Shown piece by piece: positions 33,182 through 41,058 of a DNA stretch of 43,460 bases. Source of the stretch: Actinophytocola sp. (GTDB lineage Bacteria; Actinomycetota; Actinomycetes; Mycobacteriales; Pseudonocardiaceae); assembly GCA_009377475.1 (NCBI GenBank), contig WHTY01000032.1:1-43460 (forward strand), given 5' to 3'. A program made the translations under genes and the position numbers. The notes under the pieces are model-generated. The model saw only the letters and a program-made list of their open reading frames with translations. It made no database searches and had not been told where the DNA came from. How positions within the stretch are numbered: position 1 is the first letter of the stretch; each line of letters starts with the position of its first letter.

Positions 33182-34655
33182 GCAGGGCTCGCTTGGTGAC
33201 CTTGCCGAGCTCGTTGCGGGGCAGCGATGTGACGAACCGCACGATGCGGGGGCGCTTGTGCGGCGAGAGCAGCCGCGCCACGTGGTCGGCAAGCTCCGTC
33301 TCGGTCGGACACTCGCCGCTCGGCACCACCCACGCCACGATGCGCTCACCCAGGTCGGGGTCCTGCTCACCGGTCACGGCGACCTCGGCGACGGCGGGGT
33401 GCTCAAGCAGCGCGTTCTCGATCTCCCCAGCGCCGATCTTGTAACCGCCGCTCTTGATGAGGTCGGTCGCCTTGCGGCCGACGATGCGCACGAAACCCTC
33501 GGCGTCCATGGTCGCCATGTCACCGGTGCGAAACCAGCCGTCGTGGAAGGCGTCGGCGGTGGCGTCGGGGCGGTTGAGGTACTCGGTGAACACGCTCGCG
33601 CCCCGCACCTGGATCTCGCCGATGGTCTCGCCGTCGCGGGCGTCGATCACGCCGCCGCTGTCGTCGACCAGCCTGAGGTCCATGCCGGGCAGCGGCACCC
33701 CGACCGTGCCGGGACGTCGCGGACCGTCGACGCGCACGCTGGTGTTCATCAGCGTCTCGGTCATCCCGTACCGCTCGATCACCTCCTGGCCGGTCGCCCT
33801 GGTGATCCGTTCGTGGTCAGCCAGCGGCAGGGCCGCCGATCCGGACACGAGCAGCCGCGCGGAGCTGACCGCCTTTGCCAGGTCCTTGTCGGCGTCGAGC
33901 TGCTCGGCGAGCCGGTGGTACATGGTCGGGACGCCGAACACCATCACCGGGCTCTCCGCCGTCGTCTCGGTCAGCGCCTTGCCGAGCGCCGTCGGCGCGA
34001 ACCGGCCGAGGTGGTACACGCCGCCGCCGCGACGCAGCGGCCCGAGCGTGCCGAGGACGAGCCCGTGCACGTGGAACAGCGGCAGCGCGTGCATCACGAC
34101 GTCCGCATCGGTCCACGCCCATGCCTCGGCGAGCGCGTCGAGCGTGCCAGCGATGGCGCTGCGGGGCAGCACCACGCCCTTCGGCGGGCCGGTGGTGCCC
34201 GAGGTGTAGATGATCATCCCTGCGGTGTCGGCGTCCGGTTCGTCGAGCGCGACACCGGCCACCGGCTGCCTTGGTTCGACGCCGACGTCCTTGCGGTCGA
34301 GGTGGTCGAACGCGGCGGGCAGCGTCGTGTCCGGCGCGCACAGCACGAGACTTGGCGCGCAGTCGGTGAGGATGTGGTCCAGCTCCCGCTCACCGGCCTT
34401 CGGGTTGACCGGCACGACGGGCGTGCCGGCCAGCAACCCGGCCACAACGCCGACGCTCGTCTCCAACGTCGGGGTCGCCCATACCGCCACCCGTGCCCGC
34501 TCGCCCGACGACGCGGGCAACGCGCGGAGCTCGTTGGCGAGTGACCCGGCGACGTCGGCCAGTTCGCCGTAGCTCAGCGCACGGTCACCGAATCGCAATG
34601 CGGTCTTGGCCGGCACTCTTCGTAGCGCCGGAAACAGCGCGTTCACCTGCTGCAT
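33174..34655 (-). CDS. matB: Malonyl-CoA synthetase (MatB-like acyl-CoA ligase)
   Basis: ATP-dependent ligase of the ANL superfamily; MatB converts malonate plus CoA to malonyl-CoA. Motifs: MIIYTSGTTGPPKGVVLPRS (P-loop), HALPLFHVHGLVLGTLGPLR, RYGMTETLMNTSV, WFRTGDMATMDAEGFVRIVG and the acyl-transfer lysine region ELGKVTKRAL near the end. 493 residues, typical for MatB, without the long N-terminus of acetyl-CoA synthetases. Its neighbours, a TRAP dicarboxylate transporter and a decarboxylase-like carboxyltransferase, support malonate rather than a fatty acid as substrate; methylmalonate is also possible. Confidence 0.87.
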   Translation of the reverse strand: MQQVNALFPALRRVPAKTALRFGDRALSYGELADVAGSLANELRALPASSGERARVAVWATPTLETSVGVVAGLLAGTPVVPVNPKAGERELDHILTDCAPSLVLCAPDTTLPAAFDHLDRKDVGVEPRQPVAGVALDEPDADTAGMIIYTSGTTGPPKGVVLPRSAIAGTLDALAEAWAWTDADVVMHALPLFHVHGLVLGTLGPLRRGGGVYHLGRFAPTALGKALTETTAESPVMVFGVPTMYHRLAEQLDADKDLAKAVSSARLLVSGSAALPLADHERITRATGQEVIERYGMTETLMNTSVRVDGPRRPGTVGVPLPGMDLRLVDDSGGVIDARDGETIGEIQVRGASVFTEYLNRPDATADAFHDGWFRTGDMATMDAEGFVRIVGRKATDLIKSGGYKIGAGEIENALLEHPAVAEVAVTGEQDPDLGERIVAWVVPSGECPTETELADHVARLLSPHKRPRIVRFVTSLPRNELGKVTKRALHA

Positions 34656-34691
34656 TCGACGTCGTTCTCCTTCACTCCCCGTCGTGTACCG

Positions 34692-36086
34692 CTATCCGCT
34701 GAACATCTGGCTCGGCAGCCAGGTGACCACCTCCGGAAAGAGGACGAGCAGTACGATGCCGAGCGCGAGAACCCCCACGTAGGGCACGGTGCCGCGCAGG
34801 ATGTCGCGCAACGGTATTTCCGGGGCGATTCCCTGGACAACATAGAGATTCAAACCTACTGGCGGGGTGATGAGCCCCATCTCCATGTTGAGCGTCATCA
34901 CGACCCCGAACCAGATCGGATCGAATCCGAGCTGGGTGATGATGGGAAACAGCACGGGCATCGTGATGAGAATGATCGCGACGGGCGGGATGAAGAATCC
35001 CAGCACCAGGAAAAGCAGGTTCATCGCGATGAATATCAGCCAGCGGTTCACCTCGAGCGAGCCGATGGCCGTCGCCAGCTCCTGCGGCACACCGAGGAAG
35101 CTCATGATCTGGCCGAGCACCGCGGAGAACGCCACGATCAGCAGGATCATGGTGCTCGTCCGCGTCGTCTCCAGCGCGGCGTCGATGAGCTTGCGGACGG
35201 TGACGGAGCGGTAGAGCACGCCGACCAGCACGATCGCCATCAGCGCGCCGAGGCCAGCTGCCTCGCTCGGCGTCGTGATGCCCGCGTACAGCGCCACCAG
35301 GATGCCCGTCATCAGCGCGACGAACGGGAGCACCTTGACCAGTAGTCCGAACCGGTTCCGCCAGGTGTGGCCGCTGATCTCGACGGCGGTCGACAGCACC
35401 TCCTTCGCCGACGACTGGTCGGTGCCGGCGTCCCCGTTGGCAGGAGTGCCCGCGCCGACCAACTCCCTTGTGCGGCTCCTGCGGTGTAGCGTCACCGCGA
35501 TGAAGATCCACACCGAGAACAGGACGGTGACCATCACGCCGGGGCCGACACCGCCGAGGAACAGTTGACCGACCGACTGCTCGGTCGCGATGCCGTACAG
35601 GATCAGCGTGACGCTCGGCGGGATCAGGATGCCGAGCGTGCCGCCTGCAGCGATCGCCCCCGCCGCGACCCCGCCCGGATAGCCGCGTCGCAGCATCTCC
35701 GGGATGGCGATGCGCCCGATCGCGGCCGACGTCGCCGGGCTTGAGCCGGTCAGCGCCGCGAAGATGGAGCAGGCGACGACCGAGCTCATCGCGAGCCCGC
35801 CGCGCAGCTTCCCGACCCAGGCATTCGCCGCTTCGAGCAGATCCTTGCTCGCCTTCGACTGACCGAAGATCGCCCCCATCAGGATGAACAACGGGATGGC
35901 GAGCAGCGTGAAGCTGTTCAACGAGTCGAAGACAAGCGTCGAGAAGTAGCCGAGCTCAGACGCGGTGAGGAACAGCGCGACCGAGATCAATGCGGTCAGG
36001 CCGAGCGCGAACGCGACCGGGAGCCCAAGGCCAAGCAGAACGAACAGGATTACGCCGATGAGTCCGCCGATCAGCAGTGGATTCAT
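34692..36086 (-). CDS. dctM: TRAP transporter large permease DctM
   Basis: Large membrane subunit of a tripartite ATP-independent periplasmic transporter, driven by the ion gradient. 464 residues, about 12 hydrophobic helices, with DctM hallmarks LGLGLPVAFALGLTALISVA, SFTLLAIPLFILMGAIFGQS, SIFAALTGSSPATSAAIG and ILIPPSVTLILYGI. A hydrophilic loop near residues 200-240 (ELVGAGTPANGDAGTDQSSA) is longer than usual. It overlaps dctQ by four bases. Confidence 0.95.
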   Translation of the reverse strand: MNPLLIGGLIGVILFVLLGLGLPVAFALGLTALISVALFLTASELGYFSTLVFDSLNSFTLLAIPLFILMGAIFGQSKASKDLLEAANAWVGKLRGGLAMSSVVACSIFAALTGSSPATSAAIGRIAIPEMLRRGYPGGVAAGAIAAGGTLGILIPPSVTLILYGIATEQSVGQLFLGGVGPGVMVTVLFSVWIFIAVTLHRRSRTRELVGAGTPANGDAGTDQSSAKEVLSTAVEISGHTWRNRFGLLVKVLPFVALMTGILVALYAGITTPSEAAGLGALMAIVLVGVLYRSVTVRKLIDAALETTRTSTMILLIVAFSAVLGQIMSFLGVPQELATAIGSLEVNRWLIFIAMNLLFLVLGFFIPPVAIILITMPVLFPIITQLGFDPIWFGVVMTLNMEMGLITPPVGLNLYVVQGIAPEIPLRDILRGTVPYVGVLALGIVLLVLFPEVVTWLPSQMFSG

Positions 36087-36646
36087 GTGGGGATTCCCTC
36101 TGGCTCGGTGCGGCGATCGGATTCAGGTGTCGCGGTTTCGGCGTCGCCGTGGCGGATTTCCTGCGTGATCGCCGCGATGACGACGAGGTACTGCAAGGTC
36201 AGCAGCGTCATGCCGACCGGAAGAATCAAGTGGGGATACGTCAGCGGCGGCCCCCATGCCGAGCTGGACATCCTGCCTTCCGTGGTCGTTTCCCACCACA
36301 TGTCGAACGCCATCACCGCCATGGCCGCGACGAAACCGCACCCGAGAATCGCCGCGATCAGCCGGACGACTCGCTGCGTCCGTGGCCGCAGCCGGGTGAC
36401 GACGAGGTCGATGTTGACGTGGTCGCCCTTCATGAGGCCGTACGCCCCACCGCAGAAGGCGGCGAACATCAGCAGGTAGGTGACAAGTTCTGTCTGCCAG
36501 ATCGTCGACGCGCCGACCACGTAGCGCAGCACGGCGGCGTAGGAAATGATCAGCATGGAAGCCAGTACCAGCACCGCGCTGATGTAGCCGAACCAGGTGG
36601 AGATCCGCTCGATGAGTCGCAGTGGCGCCGGAGTTCTTCTCGTCAT
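36083..36646 (-). CDS. dctQ: TRAP transporter small permease DctQ
   Basis: 187 residues with four membrane helices (ISAVLVLASMLIISYAAVLR, TYLLMFAAFCGGAYGL, AAILGCGFVAAMAVMAFDMW, LPVGMTLLTLQYLVVIAAIT) and the DctQ signature WQTELVTYLLMFAAFCGGAY then KGDHVNIDLV. ATG 36646. It lies between dctP and dctM in the usual P-Q-M order; the gap to dctP is 59 bp. Confidence 0.93.
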   Translation of the reverse strand: MTRRTPAPLRLIERISTWFGYISAVLVLASMLIISYAAVLRYVVGASTIWQTELVTYLLMFAAFCGGAYGLMKGDHVNIDLVVTRLRPRTQRVVRLIAAILGCGFVAAMAVMAFDMWWETTTEGRMSSSAWGPPLTYPHLILPVGMTLLTLQYLVVIAAITQEIRHGDAETATPESDRRTEPEGIPT

Positions 36647-36705
36647 GGGTTGACCCCTGCTCCGTGTCGGGGGCAGGCGGTGAGGAGCCGCCTGCCCAGC
36701 TCGAA

Positions 36706-37758
36706 CTACTCCGAGACCTGGCGAGCGAGCTCGATCAGCTCCTCACCGCCCTCCACCTTCGTGGCGAAGTCCTGCCACACCGGCTGCGCGGCCTTGCGCC
36801 ACTCGTCGAACGCCGCGTCATTCATTGTCGTGACGTTGACGCCCGCGTCGCGGAACTCCTTGTCCACCCTTGCGTCGTCCTTCTCGGACGCCTCGTAGGC
36901 GAAGTCCTGCAGCTCCTTGCCCGCTTCTTCGATGGCCTGCTGCTGCTCCGGCGTCAGCTGGTCGAACTTCTCCTTGCTCATGATCAGCGGCTCGAACATG
37001 AACCAGAAGGTGTTGCCGCCGCTCGGCGACGTGAAGGACTTCACCTGCTCGTAGAGCCGGTACGAGCTGAACGACCCGGTCGATGTGATGGCGCTGTCGA
37101 GCACTCCGGTCTGCATGGCGTTGTAGATCTCGGACGAGGACATGCTCGAGATGCCGAAGCCGACTCGTTGCAACATCTTCTCGACGTGCGCCCCGGCCGC
37201 CCTTGTGACAGAGCCCTTCTTGACGTCGTCAGGCGACACGATCGGCTGCGGGCTCTTCGAGCCGATCGCGCCCGCGTTCCAGACCCATGTCAGGATCTTG
37301 ATGCCGTTGGCCTCTGCGATCTCTTCGATGCGGTTGCCGATCTCCGCGTCCTGCCACTGCTTGGCCTCCGCGTGGTCGCGCACCATGGTGGGCATCAGGG
37401 TGATGCTGAACTGCGGCACGTCGCCCGACGCGTAGTCGAGCGGGTAGACGGAGAGGTCGACGGTCCCCTTCGTCATCGCCTGGTACTGCTGCTCGGCGTC
37501 ATCGATCAGCGAGTTGTTGGGGAAGAGCTTGACGTCGACCTGGTCGTCGCTGCGGTTGCGCACCTCCTCGGCGAAGCGCTCCGCGAGCACCGCGCGGAAG
37601 TCGCCCTTGCCTTGTTTGTTGACGCCGGGCCACTGATGTGACAGCCGGAGTGTGACGTTCTCGCTGCCTCCGCCGCCGCTCGCGAGGTTGCAGGCCGCGA
37701 GGGGGATAGCCAGCGTCACCGCGCACACCGTCGCGAGGAACCGCTTCTTCTGAACCAC
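36706..37758 (-). CDS. dctP: TRAP transporter substrate-binding lipoprotein DctP
   Basis: 350 residues. A lipoprotein signal ends at LAAC with Cys23, so the receptor is anchored outside the membrane rather than free in a periplasm. The mature protein has the DctP pattern: VTLRLSHQWPGVNKQGKGDF, VKLFPNNSLIDDAEQQYQAM, GTVDLSVYPLDY, and LDSAITSTGSF; the ligand carboxylate-binding Arg region is near VTRAAGAHVEKM. Divergence from C4-dicarboxylate receptors fits malonate or a related acid but does not prove it. GTG start at 37758, AAAGGA nine bases before. First gene of the minus-strand operon and divergent from gntR. Confidence 0.93.
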   Translation of the reverse strand: MVQKKRFLATVCAVTLAIPLAACNLASGGGGSENVTLRLSHQWPGVNKQGKGDFRAVLAERFAEEVRNRSDDQVDVKLFPNNSLIDDAEQQYQAMTKGTVDLSVYPLDYASGDVPQFSITLMPTMVRDHAEAKQWQDAEIGNRIEEIAEANGIKILTWVWNAGAIGSKSPQPIVSPDDVKKGSVTRAAGAHVEKMLQRVGFGISSMSSSEIYNAMQTGVLDSAITSTGSFSSYRLYEQVKSFTSPSGGNTFWFMFEPLIMSKEKFDQLTPEQQQAIEEAGKELQDFAYEASEKDDARVDKEFRDAGVNVTTMNDAAFDEWRKAAQPVWQDFATKVEGGEELIELARQVSE

Positions 37759-37913
37759 GTTGTCCAGTCCTTTCTGTGCCTCACGCGCCAGCGGGCTTGG
37801 TCCGCGCTCAGTGCCGCTTGTCGTCTGAGGTGCGGTGCCGGTCGCGCGTTTCTTGGCTCCGGTGCAGCCTCCCGGTCGGCCGAGCGGTGGCCGGCCCAGT
37901 AGCGCAAGAATTG

Positions 37914-37945
37914 GTTTAGTGGACTAGCCTCTAGGACAGCTAAAC
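37914..37945. promoter_or_regulatory. Probable FadR/GntR operator between dctP and the regulator
   Basis: TAGTGGACTA (37917-37926) is a ten-base palindrome of the TnGTnnACnA type bound by FadR-subfamily regulators. Around it GTTTAG (37914-37919) and CTAAAC (37940-37945) form a wider inverted repeat, with CTAG twice between them. It lies 30-61 bp before gntR and about 155 bp before dctP, so binding could repress both directions. Confidence 0.6.
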
Positions 37946-37974
37946 TGTTGTCAACCCCACATTCAGGAGGCCGG

Positions 37975-38709
37975 ATGTCTCGCGAGCGGCGGGCTTCGAA
38001 ACCGCTTCGTCCCATCGCGCGGCCGCGTTTGTACGAACAGCTCGTCGAGCAGCTGGTCGAGCACATCGACGACGCGGGACTGCGTCCTGGCGACCGGCTG
38101 CCGCCGGAGCGGGAGCTGGCGGCGCAGCTCGGCGTCAGCCGCGTCTCGATCGGTCAGGCGCTCGTCGCGCTCGAGGTGCAGGGGATCATCGACGTCCGGC
38201 ACGGGGAGGGCGCTGTGCTGCTCGAAACCCGCCCCGAGCAGCAGGTGATCGCGTCGCTGCGTGCGCACCAGCGCCGTCTCCCCGAGATCATCGAGGCCCG
38301 CGAGGCGCTCGAAGTGAAGCTGGCCGAACTGGCGGCACAGCGTCGCACCGAAGCGGACATGGCCAGGATCGACGATGCGCTGGCGTTCATGGCGTTCGAG
38401 ATCGAGGCTGGCGGGCGCGGCGAGGACGGCGACGAGCGGTTCCACGCGGCTGTCACGGCAGCGGGGCATTCCGGTCTGCTCGCCGACATGATGAAGGAGC
38501 TGTCGCCGCTGATCCTCGAGTCGCGGATCGAGTCGCTCTCCCAGCCGGGGCGTCCCAAGGACTCGCTCGCCGGGCACCGCCAGATCGCGGCGGCCATCCG
38601 CGCATGCGACGGCGACGCGGCGGGCAAGGCGATGCTGGCACACCTCACGCTCGTCTCCGACGTCGCCGTGTTGCGGTGGGACTCCGACGAAGCCGACGAG
38701 TCGGCCTGA
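37975..38709 (+). CDS. GntR-family (FadR subfamily) regulator of the malonate island
   Basis: 244 residues from ATG 37975, which has AGGAGG four bases ahead. The N-terminal winged helix is RLYEQLVEQLVEHIDDAGL, GDRLPPERELAAQLGVSRVS, then GIIDVRHGEGAVLL. The C-terminal FCD ligand-binding domain is helical with metal or ligand positions in ERFHAAVTAAGHSGLL and GHRQIAAAIRA and KAMLAHLTL. Such regulators usually bind a short organic acid or acyl-CoA and lose DNA affinity; malonate or malonyl-CoA is the natural guess here. GTG 37948 is also in frame but would include part of the operator region. Confidence 0.9.
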   Translation: MSRERRASKPLRPIARPRLYEQLVEQLVEHIDDAGLRPGDRLPPERELAAQLGVSRVSIGQALVALEVQGIIDVRHGEGAVLLETRPEQQVIASLRAHQRRLPEIIEAREALEVKLAELAAQRRTEADMARIDDALAFMAFEIEAGGRGEDGDERFHAAVTAAGHSGLLADMMKELSPLILESRIESLSQPGRPKDSLAGHRQIAAAIRACDGDAAGKAMLAHLTLVSDVAVLRWDSDEADESA

Positions 38710-38753
38710 GGCTCCCGGCGGCGCCACAAGCCTTGGTCGTAAGCTTAGACGTT

Positions 38754-39422
38754 GTGTTACTCCTCGTGTTGGACACCTCAACGCCTGCGGTGACAGCGGG
38801 CGTCGCCGCGCTCGATGAGACTGTGCTCGGCGAGACCGCGGTGGACGTGCTGGCTGAGCGCGTCACGATCAACCCCCGAGCCCACGGCGAGCTGCTGACG
38901 CCGCATCTGACCGAGGCGGCAAGCACCGCGGGCGTGGCGCTCACCGACCTGGACGCCGTGGTGTGCGGCATCGGGCCGGGGCCGTTCACCGGACTGCGCG
39001 CCGGGATGGTCACCGCCGCCTCGCTCGCCCACGCGCTCGACATCCCCGCGTACCCCGTGTGCAGCCTCGACGCCATCGCCGCCGATGCGGGCACCGGCAC
39101 GCCGCTGCTTGTCGCGACCGACGCGCGGCGACGCGAGGTGTACTGGGCGCGCTACGCCGCCGACGGCACCCGCGAGGCAGGACCCGCGGTCGACCCGCCA
39201 GCGGACATCGACGTCGGCGACGCGCGGGTGGTGGGCCGGGCGGGCTCGATGGTGTCCGCCTCGGCGCGCGAGCCGAGCTACCCGACCGCGCACGGACTGG
39301 TGCGCGCCGCCGCCGACGTCGTCATCGCGCGCGAGGAACCGGCGCCGCTCACTCCGCTCTACCTGCGCCGCCCGGACGCCGCAGAGCCCGGCGAACGCAA
39401 GCGCGTCACGGAGGTGGGGTGA
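38754..39422 (+). CDS. tsaB: tRNA t6A biosynthesis protein TsaB
   Basis: 222 residues; inactive TsaD paralog that scaffolds the t6A complex. The N-terminal LLLVLDTSTPAVTAGVAAL and VVCGIGPGPFTGLRAGMVTA are the ASKHA-fold marks; VATDARRREVYWARY is typical of TsaB. The GTG at 38754 has no recognisable ribosome-binding site, while TAAGCT (38740-38745) stands eight bases before it, fitting a leaderless transcript. The stop overlaps rimI by one base (TGATG). Confidence 0.94.
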   Translation: MLLLVLDTSTPAVTAGVAALDETVLGETAVDVLAERVTINPRAHGELLTPHLTEAASTAGVALTDLDAVVCGIGPGPFTGLRAGMVTAASLAHALDIPAYPVCSLDAIAADAGTGTPLLVATDARRREVYWARYAADGTREAGPAVDPPADIDVGDARVVGRAGSMVSASAREPSYPTAHGLVRAAADVVIAREEPAPLTPLYLRRPDAAEPGERKRVTEVG

Positions 39423-39919
39423 TGGTGGCGTACGAGCACGCGCCCGGCCCCGCCGCGCTGGCGCCGCTGCGGCGGTCGGACATCCCGCGCTGCGTGGCGA
39501 TCGAGCAGATACTGTTCCCCGGCGACGACCCGTGGAGCGCGGCCGCGTTTCGCGCCGAGCTGAACTCCGGCGCGTACTACCTCGGCGCGTACGACGGCGA
39601 CGGCACGCTGCTCGGCTACGGCGGGCTGGCGATCCTCGGTAAGCGGGGCGACTACGAGACCGAGGTGCACACCATCGGCGTCGTCCCGCAGTGGCAGGGC
39701 TACGGCATCGGCGGCGCGCTGCTCACCGCGTTGCTCACCAAGGCGGACGAGCTGGCCGCGCCGGTGTTTCTCGAGGTCAGGACCGACAACGACGCCGCGA
39801 TCGCGCTGTACGAGAAGAACGGCTTCGCGCGGGTGGGCGTGCGCAGGGGCTACTACCAGCCGTCCGGGGCGGACGCCTACACGATGCGCAGGCCGTCGAT
39901 GTCACGGGACGAGGTGTGA
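39422..39919 (+). CDS. rimI: Ribosomal protein S18 alanine N-acetyltransferase (GNAT)
   Basis: 165 residues, GNAT fold: [20 protein letters not shown], then [19 protein letters not shown] with the acetyl-CoA pyrophosphate loop Q/RxxGxG/A as QGYGIGG, then [20 protein letters not shown]. RimI acetylates the N-terminal Ala of S18 and other proteins. It is encoded between tsaB and tsaD, as in M. tuberculosis (Rv3420c), with overlapping start and stop on both sides. Confidence 0.94.
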   Translation: MVAYEHAPGPAALAPLRRSDIPRCVAIEQILFPGDDPWSAAAFRAELNSGAYYLGAYDGDGTLLGYGGLAILGKRGDYETEVHTIGVVPQWQGYGIGGALLTALLTKADELAAPVFLEVRTDNDAAIALYEKNGFARVGVRRGYYQPSGADAYTMRRPSMSRDEV

Positions 39920-40977
39920 TGTCGCAGATCATCATGGGAATCGAGACGTCGTGTGACGAGACCGGCGTCGGTCTGGTCCGGCTCTCCGCCGACTCGGGGG
40001 AGCCCCGCGTGGAGCTGCTGGCCGACGAGGTCGCCTCCAGCGTCGAGCTGCACGCCCGGTACGGCGGCGTCGTCCCCGAGGTGGCCAGCCGTGCGCACCT
40101 GGAGGCGATGGCCCCCACGGCGCGCAGGGCGTTGGCGACGGCAGGGCTGTCGCTGTCCGATGTGGATGCCATCGCGGTGACGGCTGGGCCTGGGCTCGCC
40201 GGGTCGCTGTTGGTCGGCGTCGCCGCCGCGAAGGCGTACGCCGCTGCTTTGGATGTCCCGCTGTACGGGGTGAACCACCTCGCAGGGCACGTCGCGGTGG
40301 ACACGCTGGAGGACGGGCCGCTGCCGAAGCCGTGCCTGGCGCTGCTGGTCTCCGGCGGGCACACGCAGCTGTTGCGGGTGGACGACGTCGCCACGAAGAT
40401 CACCGAGCTGGGGTCCACCGTTGACGACGCGGCGGGCGAGGCGTACGACAAAGTGGCCCGGATCGTCGGGCTGCCGTATCCGGGCGGACCGCCGATCGAC
40501 AAGGCCGCGCGCGAGGGCGACCCGGCGGCGATCGCGTTCCCGCGCGGCATGACGGGGCCGCGTGACGCGCCGTTCGACTTCTCCTTCTCCGGGCTCAAGA
40601 CGTCGGTGGCCCGCTGGATCGAGGCCGCCGAACGGCAGGGCGAGCCGATCCCGGTGAACGACGTCTGCGCGTCGTTCCAGGAGGCGGTCGCCGACGTGCT
40701 GACGATGAAGGCCGTCGCGGCGGCGCAGGAGTACGGCATCGGCACCATGGTGATTTCCGGCGGTGTCGCGGCGAACTCGCGGCTGTCGGCGTTGGCGCGC
40801 GAACGTTGCGAGGCGGCCGGGATCGAGCTGCGCGTGCCCCGGCCCCGGCTGTGCACGGACAACGGCGCGATGATCGCCGCGCTCGGCGCGCACGTCGTCG
40901 CCGCCGACCTGCCGACGTCCCCACTGGACTTCTCCGCGAACCCAGCCCTGCCGGTGAGCACGGTGACGGTGCGGTAG
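39919..40977 (+). CDS. tsaD: tRNA N6-adenosine threonylcarbamoyltransferase TsaD
   Basis: 352 residues; transfers the threonylcarbamoyl group to A37 of ANN-decoding tRNAs. Signatures: [14 protein letters not shown] at the start, metal-binding histidines in VNHLAGHVA, nucleotide loop [21 protein letters not shown], and [11 protein letters not shown] then [12 protein letters not shown] 39919 overlaps the rimI stop. A perfect palindrome follows 19 bp downstream. Confidence 0.97.
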   Translation: MSQIIMGIETSCDETGVGLVRLSADSGEPRVELLADEVASSVELHARYGGVVPEVASRAHLEAMAPTARRALATAGLSLSDVDAIAVTAGPGLAGSLLVGVAAAKAYAAALDVPLYGVNHLAGHVAVDTLEDGPLPKPCLALLVSGGHTQLLRVDDVATKITELGSTVDDAAGEAYDKVARIVGLPYPGGPPIDKAAREGDPAAIAFPRGMTGPRDAPFDFSFSGLKTSVARWIEAAERQGEPIPVNDVCASFQEAVADVLTMKAVAAAQEYGIGTMVISGGVAANSRLSALARERCEAAGIELRVPRPRLCTDNGAMIAALGAHVVAADLPTSPLDFSANPALPVSTVTVR

Positions 40978-40996
40978 GTGCCATGGGCGGTGCGAT

Positions 40997-41039
40997 GAAG
41001 GGCTTCTTACTTGCGTCAGACGCAAGTAAGAAGCCCTTC
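40997..41039. terminator. Perfect 43-bp palindrome between convergent tsaD and phoD
   Basis: GAAGGGCTTCTTACTTGCGT plus C, one central A (41018), and the exact reverse complement to 41039: 21 paired bases without mismatch. As RNA it is a strong hairpin for both convergent genes (ends 40977 and 41059). The perfect symmetry and lack of a T-run suggest a dispersed repeat used as a bidirectional terminator. Confidence 0.75.
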
Positions 41040-41058
41040 GTGCCACCCCGCCGCTCCC

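Noticed and set aside
33182..33370. Upstream extension of the carboxyltransferase frame to 33370.
   Set aside because: It runs inside matB in another frame with shadow composition; the ATG at 33181 gives a tidy eight-base overlap.
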